64,000 nt of DNA, taken from the NCBI GenBank assembly GCA_014695195.1, contig JACJNW010000044.1, positions 1 through 64,000 on the forward strand, read 5' to 3'. Shown one piece after another: positions 1 through 8,617 of this stretch; position 1 is the first letter of the stretch, and every line of letters begins with the position of its first letter. Source of the DNA: Cyanobacteria bacterium FACHB-DQ100 (lineage in GTDB: Bacteria > Cyanobacteriota > Cyanobacteriia > Leptolyngbyales > Leptolyngbyaceae). The position numbers and the translations under genes were made by a program. The notes below the pieces were generated by a model, which worked only from the letters and a program-made list of their open reading frames with translations, did not search any database and had not been told where the DNA came from.

Positions 1-46
1 TGCCATGCTTATGAGGTTTGATGTGACCACAGAGCGGACAGTCCAT
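1..46 (-). pseudogene. IS1-family transposase N-terminus, cut by window edge
   Basis: Read on the minus strand, an ATG at 46 opens a frame that runs off the left edge and encodes MDCPLCGHIKPHKHG. A Met-Asp-Cys-Pro-x-Cys start with a CxxC zinc finger is typical of the IS1 InsA N-terminus. Only 15 codons are visible, so it cannot be said whether the element is intact. The sequence between about 47 and 115 would be the left end of the element, and no second inverted repeat is in view to confirm it. Confidence 0.5.
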
Positions 47-250
47 AGAGCAATTCTCACCTGAAACCACTCTCAAGATATCATCCCACATCAGACTGAC
101 ACACTATCGGATTTTCCTCCCCACTTCCTTTGCACTGATCAAGTAATTATTTGAGTTTGTCCTGCATCAACAGGTGTTTAGTTTCCCCAAGCTTCAACTG
201 TATGGCATTTTTTCACGAGTCAATTAGGATTGCTATAGCAATCGCGACGG

Positions 251-2527
251 TTAACAGGTGTGGCTTTGTTGCAGACTCAGAGTAAAGAATTGTTCTAGAT
301 GAAGCTTCACGTGAGGACTCCTTGCTGTGAAATAAACCTGAATTAGTCCTGTGTCCAATGAAACTTTCAGGACTTTCACATAAATATCTTCCTCAGCAAA
401 AGCTGGTTCATCTGGTAGAAAAAGATTAAGCTTGAGATTGGTTTGCACTGCGGGAAATGTCTCCGGATTGAGGTCGGCGATCTGAATTTCTCCACCCCGT
501 TCAGAAAGCTGGATCAAAGCTCCCTTAAACCAAGTGCCATTAATCTGTTTACCGTCTAAAACGGCATATTGAAGCGGAATCGATCGGGGCAGTGAAACTA
601 GGGACTCTTGGCGTTCTGGCAGAGCTAAGTTGTAAGTTCCCCGAATTGCACTCACATCATAAACTGTAATCGGATGCTTAATGCCTTTCGCTTGCACCTG
701 CTGCACTTCTCGAAACACGAGAGCATCGCTGACTTCCTGTGCAGTTGATTCTGAAATCAGAATCTGTCCGCCGATCGTAAAAGATTCAATCCGATAGGTT
801 AAATTCACATGGCTCCCAATCACGCTGTACTTCGTGCGCTTTTCTGAGCCGATATTACCAACCACAACCTCCCCGGTATGAATCCCAATGCCCATTTCTA
901 AAGCTGACCAGCCCAGTTGTTGAAGTTTTTCGTTCACCGGGATCAAGGCTTGCTGCATCGCAATGGCACAAGCGATCGCTCTTTCGCTATCATCAGCTCG
1001 GAGCGTTGGCGCACCAAACAAGACTAAGATGCCATCCCCCATGAATTCATCGATCGTGCCTTGATAAGCTGTGATCACATCGGTCATTGCAGCGAGATAA
1101 ATGTTTAGAATCTTCACGACCTCTTCGGGTGGAAGTTGTTCGGCAGTTGCGGTGAAGCCGCGTAAGTCCGAGGTCAAAATCGTAATCTTTCGCCGTTCTC
1201 CGCCAATTTTCAGCCCCTCCGGATTTTCGAGCAAACTGGCGACAACTTGATCAGTTAAGTAGCGACCAAAGGTTTTACGAATCTCTGCCGCAGTTCTAGC
1301 AATATAAGAAGTCACAAACATTGCTGAACCCGTCAAAGCTATCAAAGGCGGTACCACTGGAATCCAGAGTCCCTGTAAAAATGCAGCATAGCCCACAAAC
1401 ACTAACCCGCCTCCAGCCGTGAGAATGCTTGCGATAATCAAACTTAAACGATATCGATCGCTCAGTTTAGAGGATTGATTGGTCGATCGATTGCACCAGA
1501 TCAAAAGCGCCCCTAGACCCGCCCAACTAATGATCCAAGCGATCTCAAGTAGCTCGTTCCAAGTGTGAATCAGCGATCGCTTTTCCAGTGCAGCACTCAG
1601 AATTTGGCTAATTGCGTTAGCATGAATCACCACACCTGGCGTGCGTTTGGGCGCAGTGAGCAAACTGCTACTATAAGGCGTGTAGAACAAATCCTTGAGA
1701 CTCTCAGCCGTACTGCCGATTAATACAATGCGATCGTGCATCAACTTAGTCGGGATGCGATTCCGTAATACCTCAGTCAACGAAATCGTTGGAAACTGCT
1801 GAATCTGCCCGCGATAGTTGAGCAAAACTTGATATCCTCCCGCTTCTGCTCGTTGATATCCACCATCATCTGAAGCGAAACTGGGAAAAATTGCCTGACC
1901 TAGCTTGACTTTCTCATCTGGAGTCAGTTCGGGCTGGATACCTTGATTTTCCAAATAGAGCAAAGCCAGCTTAAAGCTAAAACTAAACACCGTATTGCCT
2001 GCTGGATCATCCAAATAAAGCAAACTGCGGCGAATCTTGCCATCTCCATCGATCGGTAAGTCATTCGCGCCGACTTGATCGCGCTGCTTCAGAATCGGCG
2101 GTGGTGCCACCGCAGAACTATCGACGCTTTCAGCAACCTTCTGAACTCCAACTAGATTTGGAGTGGTTAAGAACACTTGATTGAGCTTCTGTAGCCCTTG
2201 TTCAACAGGCAGATCCCGATAGATATCTAAGCCGATCGCTCGCGGCTTCTGATTCCGAATGTTCGTCAAGACCTGAGCGAGCATTGCATCTGAGAGTTGC
2301 GTCCGCTTGATGTTGCGTAGATCCTGCTCTGTGATTTCGACAATTACAATCCGAGACTCTCTCGACTCGGACGGACGCAACAAGAAGAACTGATCGAGCA
2401 TTGCAAGTTCTAACATTTGCAGTGCCCCCAGAAACCGCAATCCAAGCACTAGAGTCGTTACGCTGGGGACTGCAATCACTACACCGCGCCAATGCCAGAG
2501 TTGTCGTTTTAATCTCGTCCAAATCAT
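251..2527 (-). CDS. CHASE2-domain adenylate/guanylate cyclase
   Basis: A membrane-bound class III nucleotide cyclase that should make cAMP or cGMP in response to an extracytoplasmic signal. The 758-residue protein has an N-terminal membrane anchor, a CHASE2 sensory region (about 35-330), three hydrophobic helices (about 335-415) and a catalytic domain (about 445-630). The metal-binding stretches DLRGFTATAEQ (near 452) and EFMGDGILVLFGAP (near 495) are both present, so it is probably active. The last 120 residues form a further domain that I cannot assign; it has a vague PilZ-like look. It is the last gene of a minus-strand series after an MBL hydrolase and a DUF928 protein. In cyanobacteria CHASE2, DUF928 and CHAT/haemagglutinin genes often sit together. 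The family is certain; substrate (ATP or GTP) is not. Confidence 0.9.
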   Translation of the reverse strand: MIWTRLKRQLWHWRGVVIAVPSVTTLVLGLRFLGALQMLELAMLDQFFLLRPSESRESRIVIVEITEQDLRNIKRTQLSDAMLAQVLTNIRNQKPRAIGLDIYRDLPVEQGLQKLNQVFLTTPNLVGVQKVAESVDSSAVAPPPILKQRDQVGANDLPIDGDGKIRRSLLYLDDPAGNTVFSFSFKLALLYLENQGIQPELTPDEKVKLGQAIFPSFASDDGGYQRAEAGGYQVLLNYRGQIQQFPTISLTEVLRNRIPTKLMHDRIVLIGSTAESLKDLFYTPYSSSLLTAPKRTPGVVIHANAISQILSAALEKRSLIHTWNELLEIAWIISWAGLGALLIWCNRSTNQSSKLSDRYRLSLIIASILTAGGGLVFVGYAAFLQGLWIPVVPPLIALTGSAMFVTSYIARTAAEIRKTFGRYLTDQVVASLLENPEGLKIGGERRKITILTSDLRGFTATAEQLPPEEVVKILNIYLAAMTDVITAYQGTIDEFMGDGILVLFGAPTLRADDSERAIACAIAMQQALIPVNEKLQQLGWSALEMGIGIHTGEVVVGNIGSEKRTKYSVIGSHVNLTYRIESFTIGGQILISESTAQEVSDALVFREVQQVQAKGIKHPITVYDVSAIRGTYNLALPERQESLVSLPRSIPLQYAVLDGKQINGTWFKGALIQLSERGGEIQIADLNPETFPAVQTNLKLNLFLPDEPAFAEEDIYVKVLKVSLDTGLIQVYFTARSPHVKLHLEQFFTLSLQQSHTC

Positions 2528-2552
2528 CGCGTTTGATCCTAGTGCTTTAATG

Positions 2553-3353
2553 TTAAGCCGTAATTAGAGATAACTCAAATCGTTGTCCTCGTCGAACAAA
2601 CCCTAAAAATCCATCTTTTTGAGCATCAGGCAAAAGTCCAGGTTGATAACCATATAGCCAGATCTTGCGGCGAAGACGTTCTGGTAATGCGATCAGGTCG
2701 CTGTAATGAGCATGAACCGGAGTTCGAGCGATCGCAGTTTCACAATCATGAAAAATCAGGTCAGCTTGCTCATAAAACGGATAGTTCTGCTGTAAACAAA
2801 GCTGTGAATCTCCTGAGATAAAGACTTTTACGCCCTGAACTTCAAAGAATAAACCGTAGCTCGGCATGACATAAAATCCTGTATCGACATGAATCATGCG
2901 TACGAGTTCAAATCGAATTCCTTCCCACATGAACCCTTCTCCTTTACCAATGCGATGAACTGTAAAGTAAGTGTCCAGTGTTGCAATATCTTGATCAATC
3001 GATCGCATTCCACCGGATAAGGTTCTGTCCCAAAGTTCACTCGCGATATCTTTGCTGAGATAAAGATTGGCACGATCGCAGCGTGGATCAAATCGCCGCG
3101 TCATGCCGATAAACTCTAGTCCGCCTGCGTGATCAGCGTGCAGATGGCTAATAAAAATATCAGTAATCTCTAGATAAGACAGTCCCGCCGCATAGAGTGA
3201 AAAGCGAATATCAGAGCCGCAGTCAATCAAAAGTTTTCGTCCGCGATCGCTCGTTAAGAGCATATTGGAGTGAAAGTTATCTCCGCCAACCGTGAATGCT
3301 GATCCTGATCCGAGAAATAGTAGGTTTGGCATAGTAAAAGCAACATGGGGCAT
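2553..3353 (-). CDS. MBL-fold (RNase Z-like) metallo-hydrolase
   Basis: A metallo-beta-lactamase-fold hydrolase of the RNase Z/PhnP-like group. The zinc motif SHLHADHAGG (HxHxDH, near residue 70) is intact. Further ligands are offered by a His in the RMIHVDTG stretch, ISGDSQ (Asp) and HDCE/HAHYSD near the C-terminus. It is a soluble protein of about 260 residues. The frame opens at an ATG at 3353, but MPNLLFLGSGSAF, starting at 3332, looks more like a family N-terminus; neither start has a good Shine-Dalgarno. It lies between the DUF928 gene and the CHASE2 cyclase gene, 25 bases from the latter, so co-transcription is likely. Whether the substrate is RNA, a phosphodiester or a signal nucleotide cannot be told from the sequence. 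Confidence 0.85.
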   Translation of the reverse strand: MPHVAFTMPNLLFLGSGSAFTVGGDNFHSNMLLTSDRGRKLLIDCGSDIRFSLYAAGLSYLEITDIFISHLHADHAGGLEFIGMTRRFDPRCDRANLYLSKDIASELWDRTLSGGMRSIDQDIATLDTYFTVHRIGKGEGFMWEGIRFELVRMIHVDTGFYVMPSYGLFFEVQGVKVFISGDSQLCLQQNYPFYEQADLIFHDCETAIARTPVHAHYSDLIALPERLRRKIWLYGYQPGLLPDAQKDGFLGFVRRGQRFELSLITA

Positions 3354-3438
3354 CTAAAATTCAGGCAGCAATCAGCATTGCAAGACTTGAATGTTGCTAG
3401 TCTTCACTAGAACAACGTTCAAGCGCTAAAAAGCTACA

Positions 3439-4209
3439 CTAACGTTGGGTAGATTGATGACTGTTAACCATAGATTGACAAGTATTAACCAAGGGTTCAG
3501 ACATCACAGCAGAAAGGTCGACCGATCGCAGCAACTCTCTCCAACTCATGTTCAGCCTAAGATCGCTCGGTTGCCTCAAGCGTAATGCAGCGAGTATCGT
3601 TACGGCTTCGTGCCAGATTCCTGCTTCTGCGTAGAGCCTGACCTGTTCTCTCGGAGTTGCTGTTTTCAGTGCTTTGGTGAGTTCTGGATTGGCTGCAATT
3701 CGCTCAATCCAACCATCGACGCTGATTTCGTTGCCTGTGCCGTCTACCTTACAGTTGATACTCAGAAACCAGCGATACTGCTGACCCACTTCGAGCGCGG
3801 GAGCATCCGGCGGCAAAGTGAACTGAAAAATGCCTGCCGTTTTTGGGAGTGCGATCGTCGTTTCATACACCACACGACTTTCTTTGTCACCCAGAATCGT
3901 GAGTTGAGCAGTGCCGCTCACCGCTTGAGGTAGTGACCAAAACAGCGTGGGACGGTCTGAGATAGTCAAGCCAAACTTATCTTTGGGCAGTAAGGGAGTC
4001 AGGCTCTTGCGGCTTGCATCACACTGTCCTCGCGTCGCTCCACCTGCTGTAGTCTTCGGCGCACCGCGCTTTGGTGGTTTAAATGCTTGGGCAATCAGAG
4101 TCGGAGTGGACAGTTGCGACGATCGCGTCTGAGTTGGAGCAGCAACGGTTGGAACCGAGAATGCTCCAAGCGCCAATGGAATCATGAAGAAAGATCGAAA
4201 CAGTTTCAT
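3439..4209 (-). CDS. DUF928 domain-containing exported protein
   Basis: A cyanobacterial secreted protein of unknown function. Residues 1-23 form a signal peptide ending at VAA. The mature part begins with a low-complexity basic linker (near 43-58), followed by the DUF928 core from about 62 with recognisable stretches TPLLPKDKFGLTISDRPTLF and GQQYRWFLSINC. It lies between the CHAT/haemagglutinin gene upstream and the MBL hydrolase downstream on the same strand. DUF928 genes frequently accompany CHASE2 and CHAT genes in cyanobacteria, which suggests a shared surface or envelope process. No catalytic residues can be pointed out. Confidence 0.8.
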   Translation of the reverse strand: MKLFRSFFMIPLALGAFSVPTVAAPTQTRSSQLSTPTLIAQAFKPPKRGAPKTTAGGATRGQCDASRKSLTPLLPKDKFGLTISDRPTLFWSLPQAVSGTAQLTILGDKESRVVYETTIALPKTAGIFQFTLPPDAPALEVGQQYRWFLSINCKVDGTGNEISVDGWIERIAANPELTKALKTATPREQVRLYAEAGIWHEAVTILAALRLRQPSDLRLNMSWRELLRSVDLSAVMSEPLVNTCQSMVNSHQSTQR

Positions 4210-4374
4210 AGGTTAATTTTGTGACGAATTGCGAACAAGTAGAGCGCTGCTGTCATCCTAGAAAGGACTGCAATTAAAGGTCATCGCGAAGGCTACCCAG
4301 GTTAGAACTTCAGCAAGCCCAAGACTGTGGAAATCTCGCAGGACGATCGAAGCGATCGTGAGCTATGGCATCCT

Positions 4375-7300
4375 TCACCAAGGACTTCCAATCATCGTAA
4401 AACTCGACCAGTAGTAGGGATGAGAGAATGTTTGTTTCGTTGCCGACTCATCAGAACGTAAGCTGTCTTTTTCTTTTAGAAGTTGAAGCTGTGCTTGTCG
4501 GAGTGCTTCTGCTTTGATCGGTGAGGTCTTTAAAGCTTGGTAAAACTTTGTCATTAACTCTAATGTTCCTTGATCATCGACCGACCAAAGACTTGCCATT
4601 GCTGTTTTGACCCCAGATTTAACAGCGAGACCTGCGAAACCCAGTTCTGCGTCTTCATCGCCTAACGCCGTTTGGCAAGCACTCAAGACCAGCAGTTCAA
4701 CGGGTGGCTTGTTCCAACCGAGTTGTCGGATTTGATCGAGCCGGAGCTTTGTGTCCGAGAGTTGGATATAAGAATTTTTTAGTGTGCCGGGTTGAAATTC
4801 GGCATGAGTTGCAAGATGAATAATTCCATAAGGATTGCTGTTTCGTTGAGATTTCAGGTTTTCTAGCGTGAATGCAGTGTTCAAAAAGCCTCTTCCGCGC
4901 CACAGCATCGTTACGGTGTTAATTTCGAGCGGGACAGCAGGCAAAGGAGCTTGATCGGTTTGAGGAAACTGCGATGCCCCCATCGCCAAAATTTCAGATT
5001 TTCTAATGTCGCTATAGCGAGTGTCGGTGAGACTGATACTCGGCATCAATCCCAAACTGTAACGCTCGATCAAGAAGCCCGTGCCATCATGCAAGGCAGC
5101 AAAGGGCAGCGATCGCAGTCCTGCATCGGTGATGAACACTAAGCTTTGAATGTCGCGGCGCTTAAACTCAGCTTCTAGTGGTGCAATCAACCATTGGTAA
5201 AGTTGTTGTGCTGGAGCAAGGTAAGTTGTCGTGCGGACTCGATTGCGATCGGAGACTTCTTTTTGAAACTGTCGGGCGAGTTTGACCACTGTGCTGCGCG
5301 TTGCTCCAGGAATTCGCTTGCGAATCGGAGCGCCCTTTGCGGTGACAATAAACAGTTCTAGCTGGTCGCGATCGCGATCAGCCTGAGAGCGGCTTGTTGA
5401 TTCCGCTTGAGAAATATCGCTGGGTACAAACAAGGCGTAAACTAATGCAGGCTTAATGCCAGTATTGGTTTCTACATCTGAAAGATCCGATCGGACATCT
5501 GGTAGCTCTTTCGGTTCAACTTCATCGAGTTCTAAATAATCCTCAAACCCTTGTGAAACCTCCTCATCAATTTCACTCATGAAGGGAGCAACTTCTAACG
5601 AGTCTGAACTACTCACCGTGGGAATTTCATCTAAACTCTCCTCTGATTCCTGTTCAAACTCATCCGGGTCAATATTGGGTTTTGGGGCTTCTTGTGGTGG
5701 ATTGCTCGGCTCAGTTGGAGTATCCGGTTGAGGAATTGGTGCGGCTGTAACCGTCGCTTGCACAGTCACAGGGTTAGAGGTCGCGACAGCATCGGATGCA
5801 GTAAGCGTAAAGGCTGAAAAGCTGCCTGTTGTTCCAGACGGAGGAGTGTATTCAAAGGTTTGAGGAGTTTGAGGATCTGCGGAGATTTGCACGGTTGACC
5901 CTTGGACTGGAACGCCATTGATTCTCAAAGTTGCTCCGGGCGGAAGGTTCAGAAACAATGTTGTTGCATCACGATCGACATCTGTGACTAGGGGAGCGAG
6001 ATCGCGAGTTGTAAAAGTAATTGACTGTCCTGATTCAACCGGGAACAGTGTTGTGTTTGCGCTGAGAGTCGGTGCATCATTTTTAAACGTGAATGTCACA
6101 TTACCTTGAGTGACTGATCCAACTGTTCCGAAGGCAGTTGTCGGCGAGATTGTAGTATCGGTTGTGATTGCGCCTGCGGTTCCATTTGTTGCAGCATCTC
6201 CAACCACAAACGGAGCATTGGAAATGCCACCATCATGACGAATTTCGACGATTCCACTCGACGCATTGGACTGTGTATGAATTGTGTCTCCTGGAAACAG
6301 GGGCACGAATTTAGTTCCTCGAACAGTACCATTTAGCGCAAAGAGTTGAACACTGCCTCCAATTCCTGATGTCGGTGGTTCCCCTTCTATTGGTAGTTCC
6401 CCTTCTATTGGTAGTTCCCCTTCTATCGGTAGTTCCCCTTCTGTTGGTAGTTCCCCTTCTATCGGTGGTCGCTCCCCGCCTCCAAAAAAACCACCTCCGG
6501 ATATTGCGCGAGTGTTAATACTTTCAAAGGTGATGTTTCCGTTAGTGGAGGTCAAGCTCACGGCTCCACCGACCGTAATGTTGGTATAGAAAGCACTCAC
6601 CGCAGAAGTGTCGATCGCACCTGTCACAATATCTCCGCCTGCACTAATATTCACCCCGCCACCAAGTGCATCGATCGTGGTATTTGCAGAGGTATCGATC
6701 GCCCCTGTAGTGACCGTGCCGGGAGCTTGAATGATTACCGTATCTAGAGAAGTAGAGCTAAAAAACAGTCCTGTTCTAATATTGCCAACGCTGACATTCG
6801 CAGGAGTGGTTGGCGCGTTCTGCTCGAAAGTTGAGGTTTCCGCTGTCACCGGGAAACTACTAACCGGATTCGCAAGTGTGCTTAAGCCTGCTCGAAGAAT
6901 GACAGCAGGACGAGTGCTAAGAATTTCAATATCTGGATCAGATCCAGTAAGCCCCACATCGGGCTGAGCGATTGTAATGTTGCCGCCTCTAATGCTGCCT
7001 GTCGCTTCGACTTTGAGAGAGGCTCCGGTGTAATCTCCGAAAGAGACATCTCCATTTGCACTAATGATCGGATCGTACAAGCTCAGGAATGTTCCCGGAT
7101 TACCGCTGAGAGTTTGCAGTGTGAAGTTCCCTCGACCGGCAAAATGAGCATCTCCAGAGATGATGCCATCACTCATCAGAGTCAGGTTGCCACCACTGAC
7201 AAAGGGCGTTTGTTGAAGATGATTGAGTGCCAGAATATCAATTCCTTGGTTGCCGCGAACCCAGAGATCACCTTGCGATCGGATCAGTACCGGATTGGTC

Positions 7301-8298
7301 ACACTGTCTCGCACTCTGACAGTATCATTCGCAAAGAGGTTGAGATTTCCAGTCGTTTGAAACTGGCTTTCAAACAAGGTAAGCGTTTGATCAGCAGATA
7401 GAGTTGCAGTTTTAGCAGTAAGAGTTCTCGCAGCAACATCACCATTTCCAATCCGTAATCCTGATCCGGTTAGTTCAACTTCTCCATTTTGATTGACTAA
7501 CAATTGGGTTGCATTCGTGCCCGTTCCGCCAGTTAGCAGTTGCGGAAGCGTGGCAACCGATGGAGCAGCAAAGACAAGCGGTGGAGCAACTTCCAAGCTG
7601 AGAGAACTTCCAGTTGGATTGAGGCGAACCAGCGATCGTTCTGGAACTGCGGCGGCTAACAATTGTCCATTCGGAGCCGCGAGCGTGCCAGTGCTAATGA
7701 CAGTTCCCCCAAGCAGCGTCAGATTTCCATTGGGAACCGTGAGATTTCCGGTGTTGACGATCGCGCCACTCAACGCAAAGGGAAAGGCAAAAGCATCAGG
7801 ATTGCCGTTTAAGGCTGAATAGTTCGTGGTGGTTGCACTGAGCCAGTTTCCCCCAAAACCGATTCCCGGAGCAGTCGTCGCAGTAAAAGAACCCGGAACA
7901 TTGAGCGAAGCCGTATTGCCAAAGAGAATACCAGACGGATTCATCAAAAAGAGATTAGAGTTGCCGCCTGTCACTTGAATCCATCCATTAATGATGGATG
8001 GATTGCTCCCGTTCACACCCGCCAAAATATTCTGAATCGTGGGATCAGAGAGAAAGTTGGCAATCTGGTTCTGATTCAACCCAAACTGGGTGAAACTGTG
8101 AAACAGGTTCGCGCCATCCGTCGATCGCGCTCCCCCAGTAATATCAAATCGATTGCCGTTGAGTGTTGAAATTGTTCCTCCGGTTGGAACAATTTGAGCC
8201 GTTGCAGTCTGGCTTAGACCCGCTACACCAATGAGTGCGATCGCGAACGGAAGTTTTTTCAGGACAGTCATCAGGAAGCTGGAGTAATAAGCAATCAT
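4375..8298 (-). CDS. Two-partner-secretion haemagglutinin fused to CHAT protease
   Basis: A large exported protein (1307 aa) that joins a TpsA-type secretion domain to a caspase-like CHAT protease. A signal peptide (ending near TATA) is followed by the filamentous-haemagglutinin N-terminal domain (about 35-180, with NLFLMNPSGILFGN). Then comes a beta-helix region, a five-fold EGELPI repeat, an Ig/cadherin-like segment (about 730-830), an acidic linker and the CHAT domain (about 1000-1307). The catalytic pair is intact: His1165 in HLATHAEF and Cys1208 in LSACQTALGD. The partner transporter gene lies divergently at 8618. A second ATG at 8271 (MTVLKKLPF) is an equally good start. The target of the protease is unknown. 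The export route follows from the TPS domain and the neighbour. Confidence 0.9.
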   Translation of the reverse strand: MIAYYSSFLMTVLKKLPFAIALIGVAGLSQTATAQIVPTGGTISTLNGNRFDITGGARSTDGANLFHSFTQFGLNQNQIANFLSDPTIQNILAGVNGSNPSIINGWIQVTGGNSNLFLMNPSGILFGNTASLNVPGSFTATTAPGIGFGGNWLSATTTNYSALNGNPDAFAFPFALSGAIVNTGNLTVPNGNLTLLGGTVISTGTLAAPNGQLLAAAVPERSLVRLNPTGSSLSLEVAPPLVFAAPSVATLPQLLTGGTGTNATQLLVNQNGEVELTGSGLRIGNGDVAARTLTAKTATLSADQTLTLFESQFQTTGNLNLFANDTVRVRDSVTNPVLIRSQGDLWVRGNQGIDILALNHLQQTPFVSGGNLTLMSDGIISGDAHFAGRGNFTLQTLSGNPGTFLSLYDPIISANGDVSFGDYTGASLKVEATGSIRGGNITIAQPDVGLTGSDPDIEILSTRPAVILRAGLSTLANPVSSFPVTAETSTFEQNAPTTPANVSVGNIRTGLFFSSTSLDTVIIQAPGTVTTGAIDTSANTTIDALGGGVNISAGGDIVTGAIDTSAVSAFYTNITVGGAVSLTSTNGNITFESINTRAISGGGFFGGGERPPIEGELPTEGELPIEGELPIEGELPIEGEPPTSGIGGSVQLFALNGTVRGTKFVPLFPGDTIHTQSNASSGIVEIRHDGGISNAPFVVGDAATNGTAGAITTDTTISPTTAFGTVGSVTQGNVTFTFKNDAPTLSANTTLFPVESGQSITFTTRDLAPLVTDVDRDATTLFLNLPPGATLRINGVPVQGSTVQISADPQTPQTFEYTPPSGTTGSFSAFTLTASDAVATSNPVTVQATVTAAPIPQPDTPTEPSNPPQEAPKPNIDPDEFEQESEESLDEIPTVSSSDSLEVAPFMSEIDEEVSQGFEDYLELDEVEPKELPDVRSDLSDVETNTGIKPALVYALFVPSDISQAESTSRSQADRDRDQLELFIVTAKGAPIRKRIPGATRSTVVKLARQFQKEVSDRNRVRTTTYLAPAQQLYQWLIAPLEAEFKRRDIQSLVFITDAGLRSLPFAALHDGTGFLIERYSLGLMPSISLTDTRYSDIRKSEILAMGASQFPQTDQAPLPAVPLEINTVTMLWRGRGFLNTAFTLENLKSQRNSNPYGIIHLATHAEFQPGTLKNSYIQLSDTKLRLDQIRQLGWNKPPVELLVLSACQTALGDEDAELGFAGLAVKSGVKTAMASLWSVDDQGTLELMTKFYQALKTSPIKAEALRQAQLQLLKEKDSLRSDESATKQTFSHPYYWSSFTMIGSPW
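6374..6463 (-). repeat. Five 18-bp tandem repeats inside the CHAT gene
   Basis: Five in-frame units, each close to GGTAGTTCCCCTTCTATT on the plus strand, encode the hexapeptide EGELPI (with one T for I and one P for L) between the beta-helix part and the Ig-like part. The near-identity of the units suggests recent expansion by slippage. They probably form a flexible acidic linker whose length may vary between strains. Confidence 0.9.
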
Positions 8299-8617
8299 CG
8301 GCTTTATCGATAATCAGGACAAGCGACTCTGGGCAGGCAACCAAACTGCGATCGCAACTGTCGCTCAGTGTTCCTGTAGAGCTAGAGTTGTTTCACAGCG
8401 AAGCTAGATACAGCTTTCGTGTGTAGCGAGAGCCATAATGACAGATATTAAGGAGGGTTAGCAGATGGGAGAGCAACCGTAGAAACGCTTAGAACTAAGA
8501 CGCAGAGTTAAAGGAATTCTGGATATTTTACTGTTGAATGCCCTTGAAATTGCAGTCGATCGCTGCCTCTCCTGAGAATCAAGGAAAAGTGCGCCAATTA
8601 TCAGTTTTCCGAGTATC
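8299..8617. promoter_or_regulatory. Intergenic region between divergent TPS genes
   Basis: This 319-bp gap separates the divergent CHAT/haemagglutinin gene and its transporter gene, so it should hold both promoters. It contains a GCGATCGCA site (HIP1-like) near 8349. I see no convincing -35/-10 pair, no terminator and no coding region. Confidence 0.5.
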
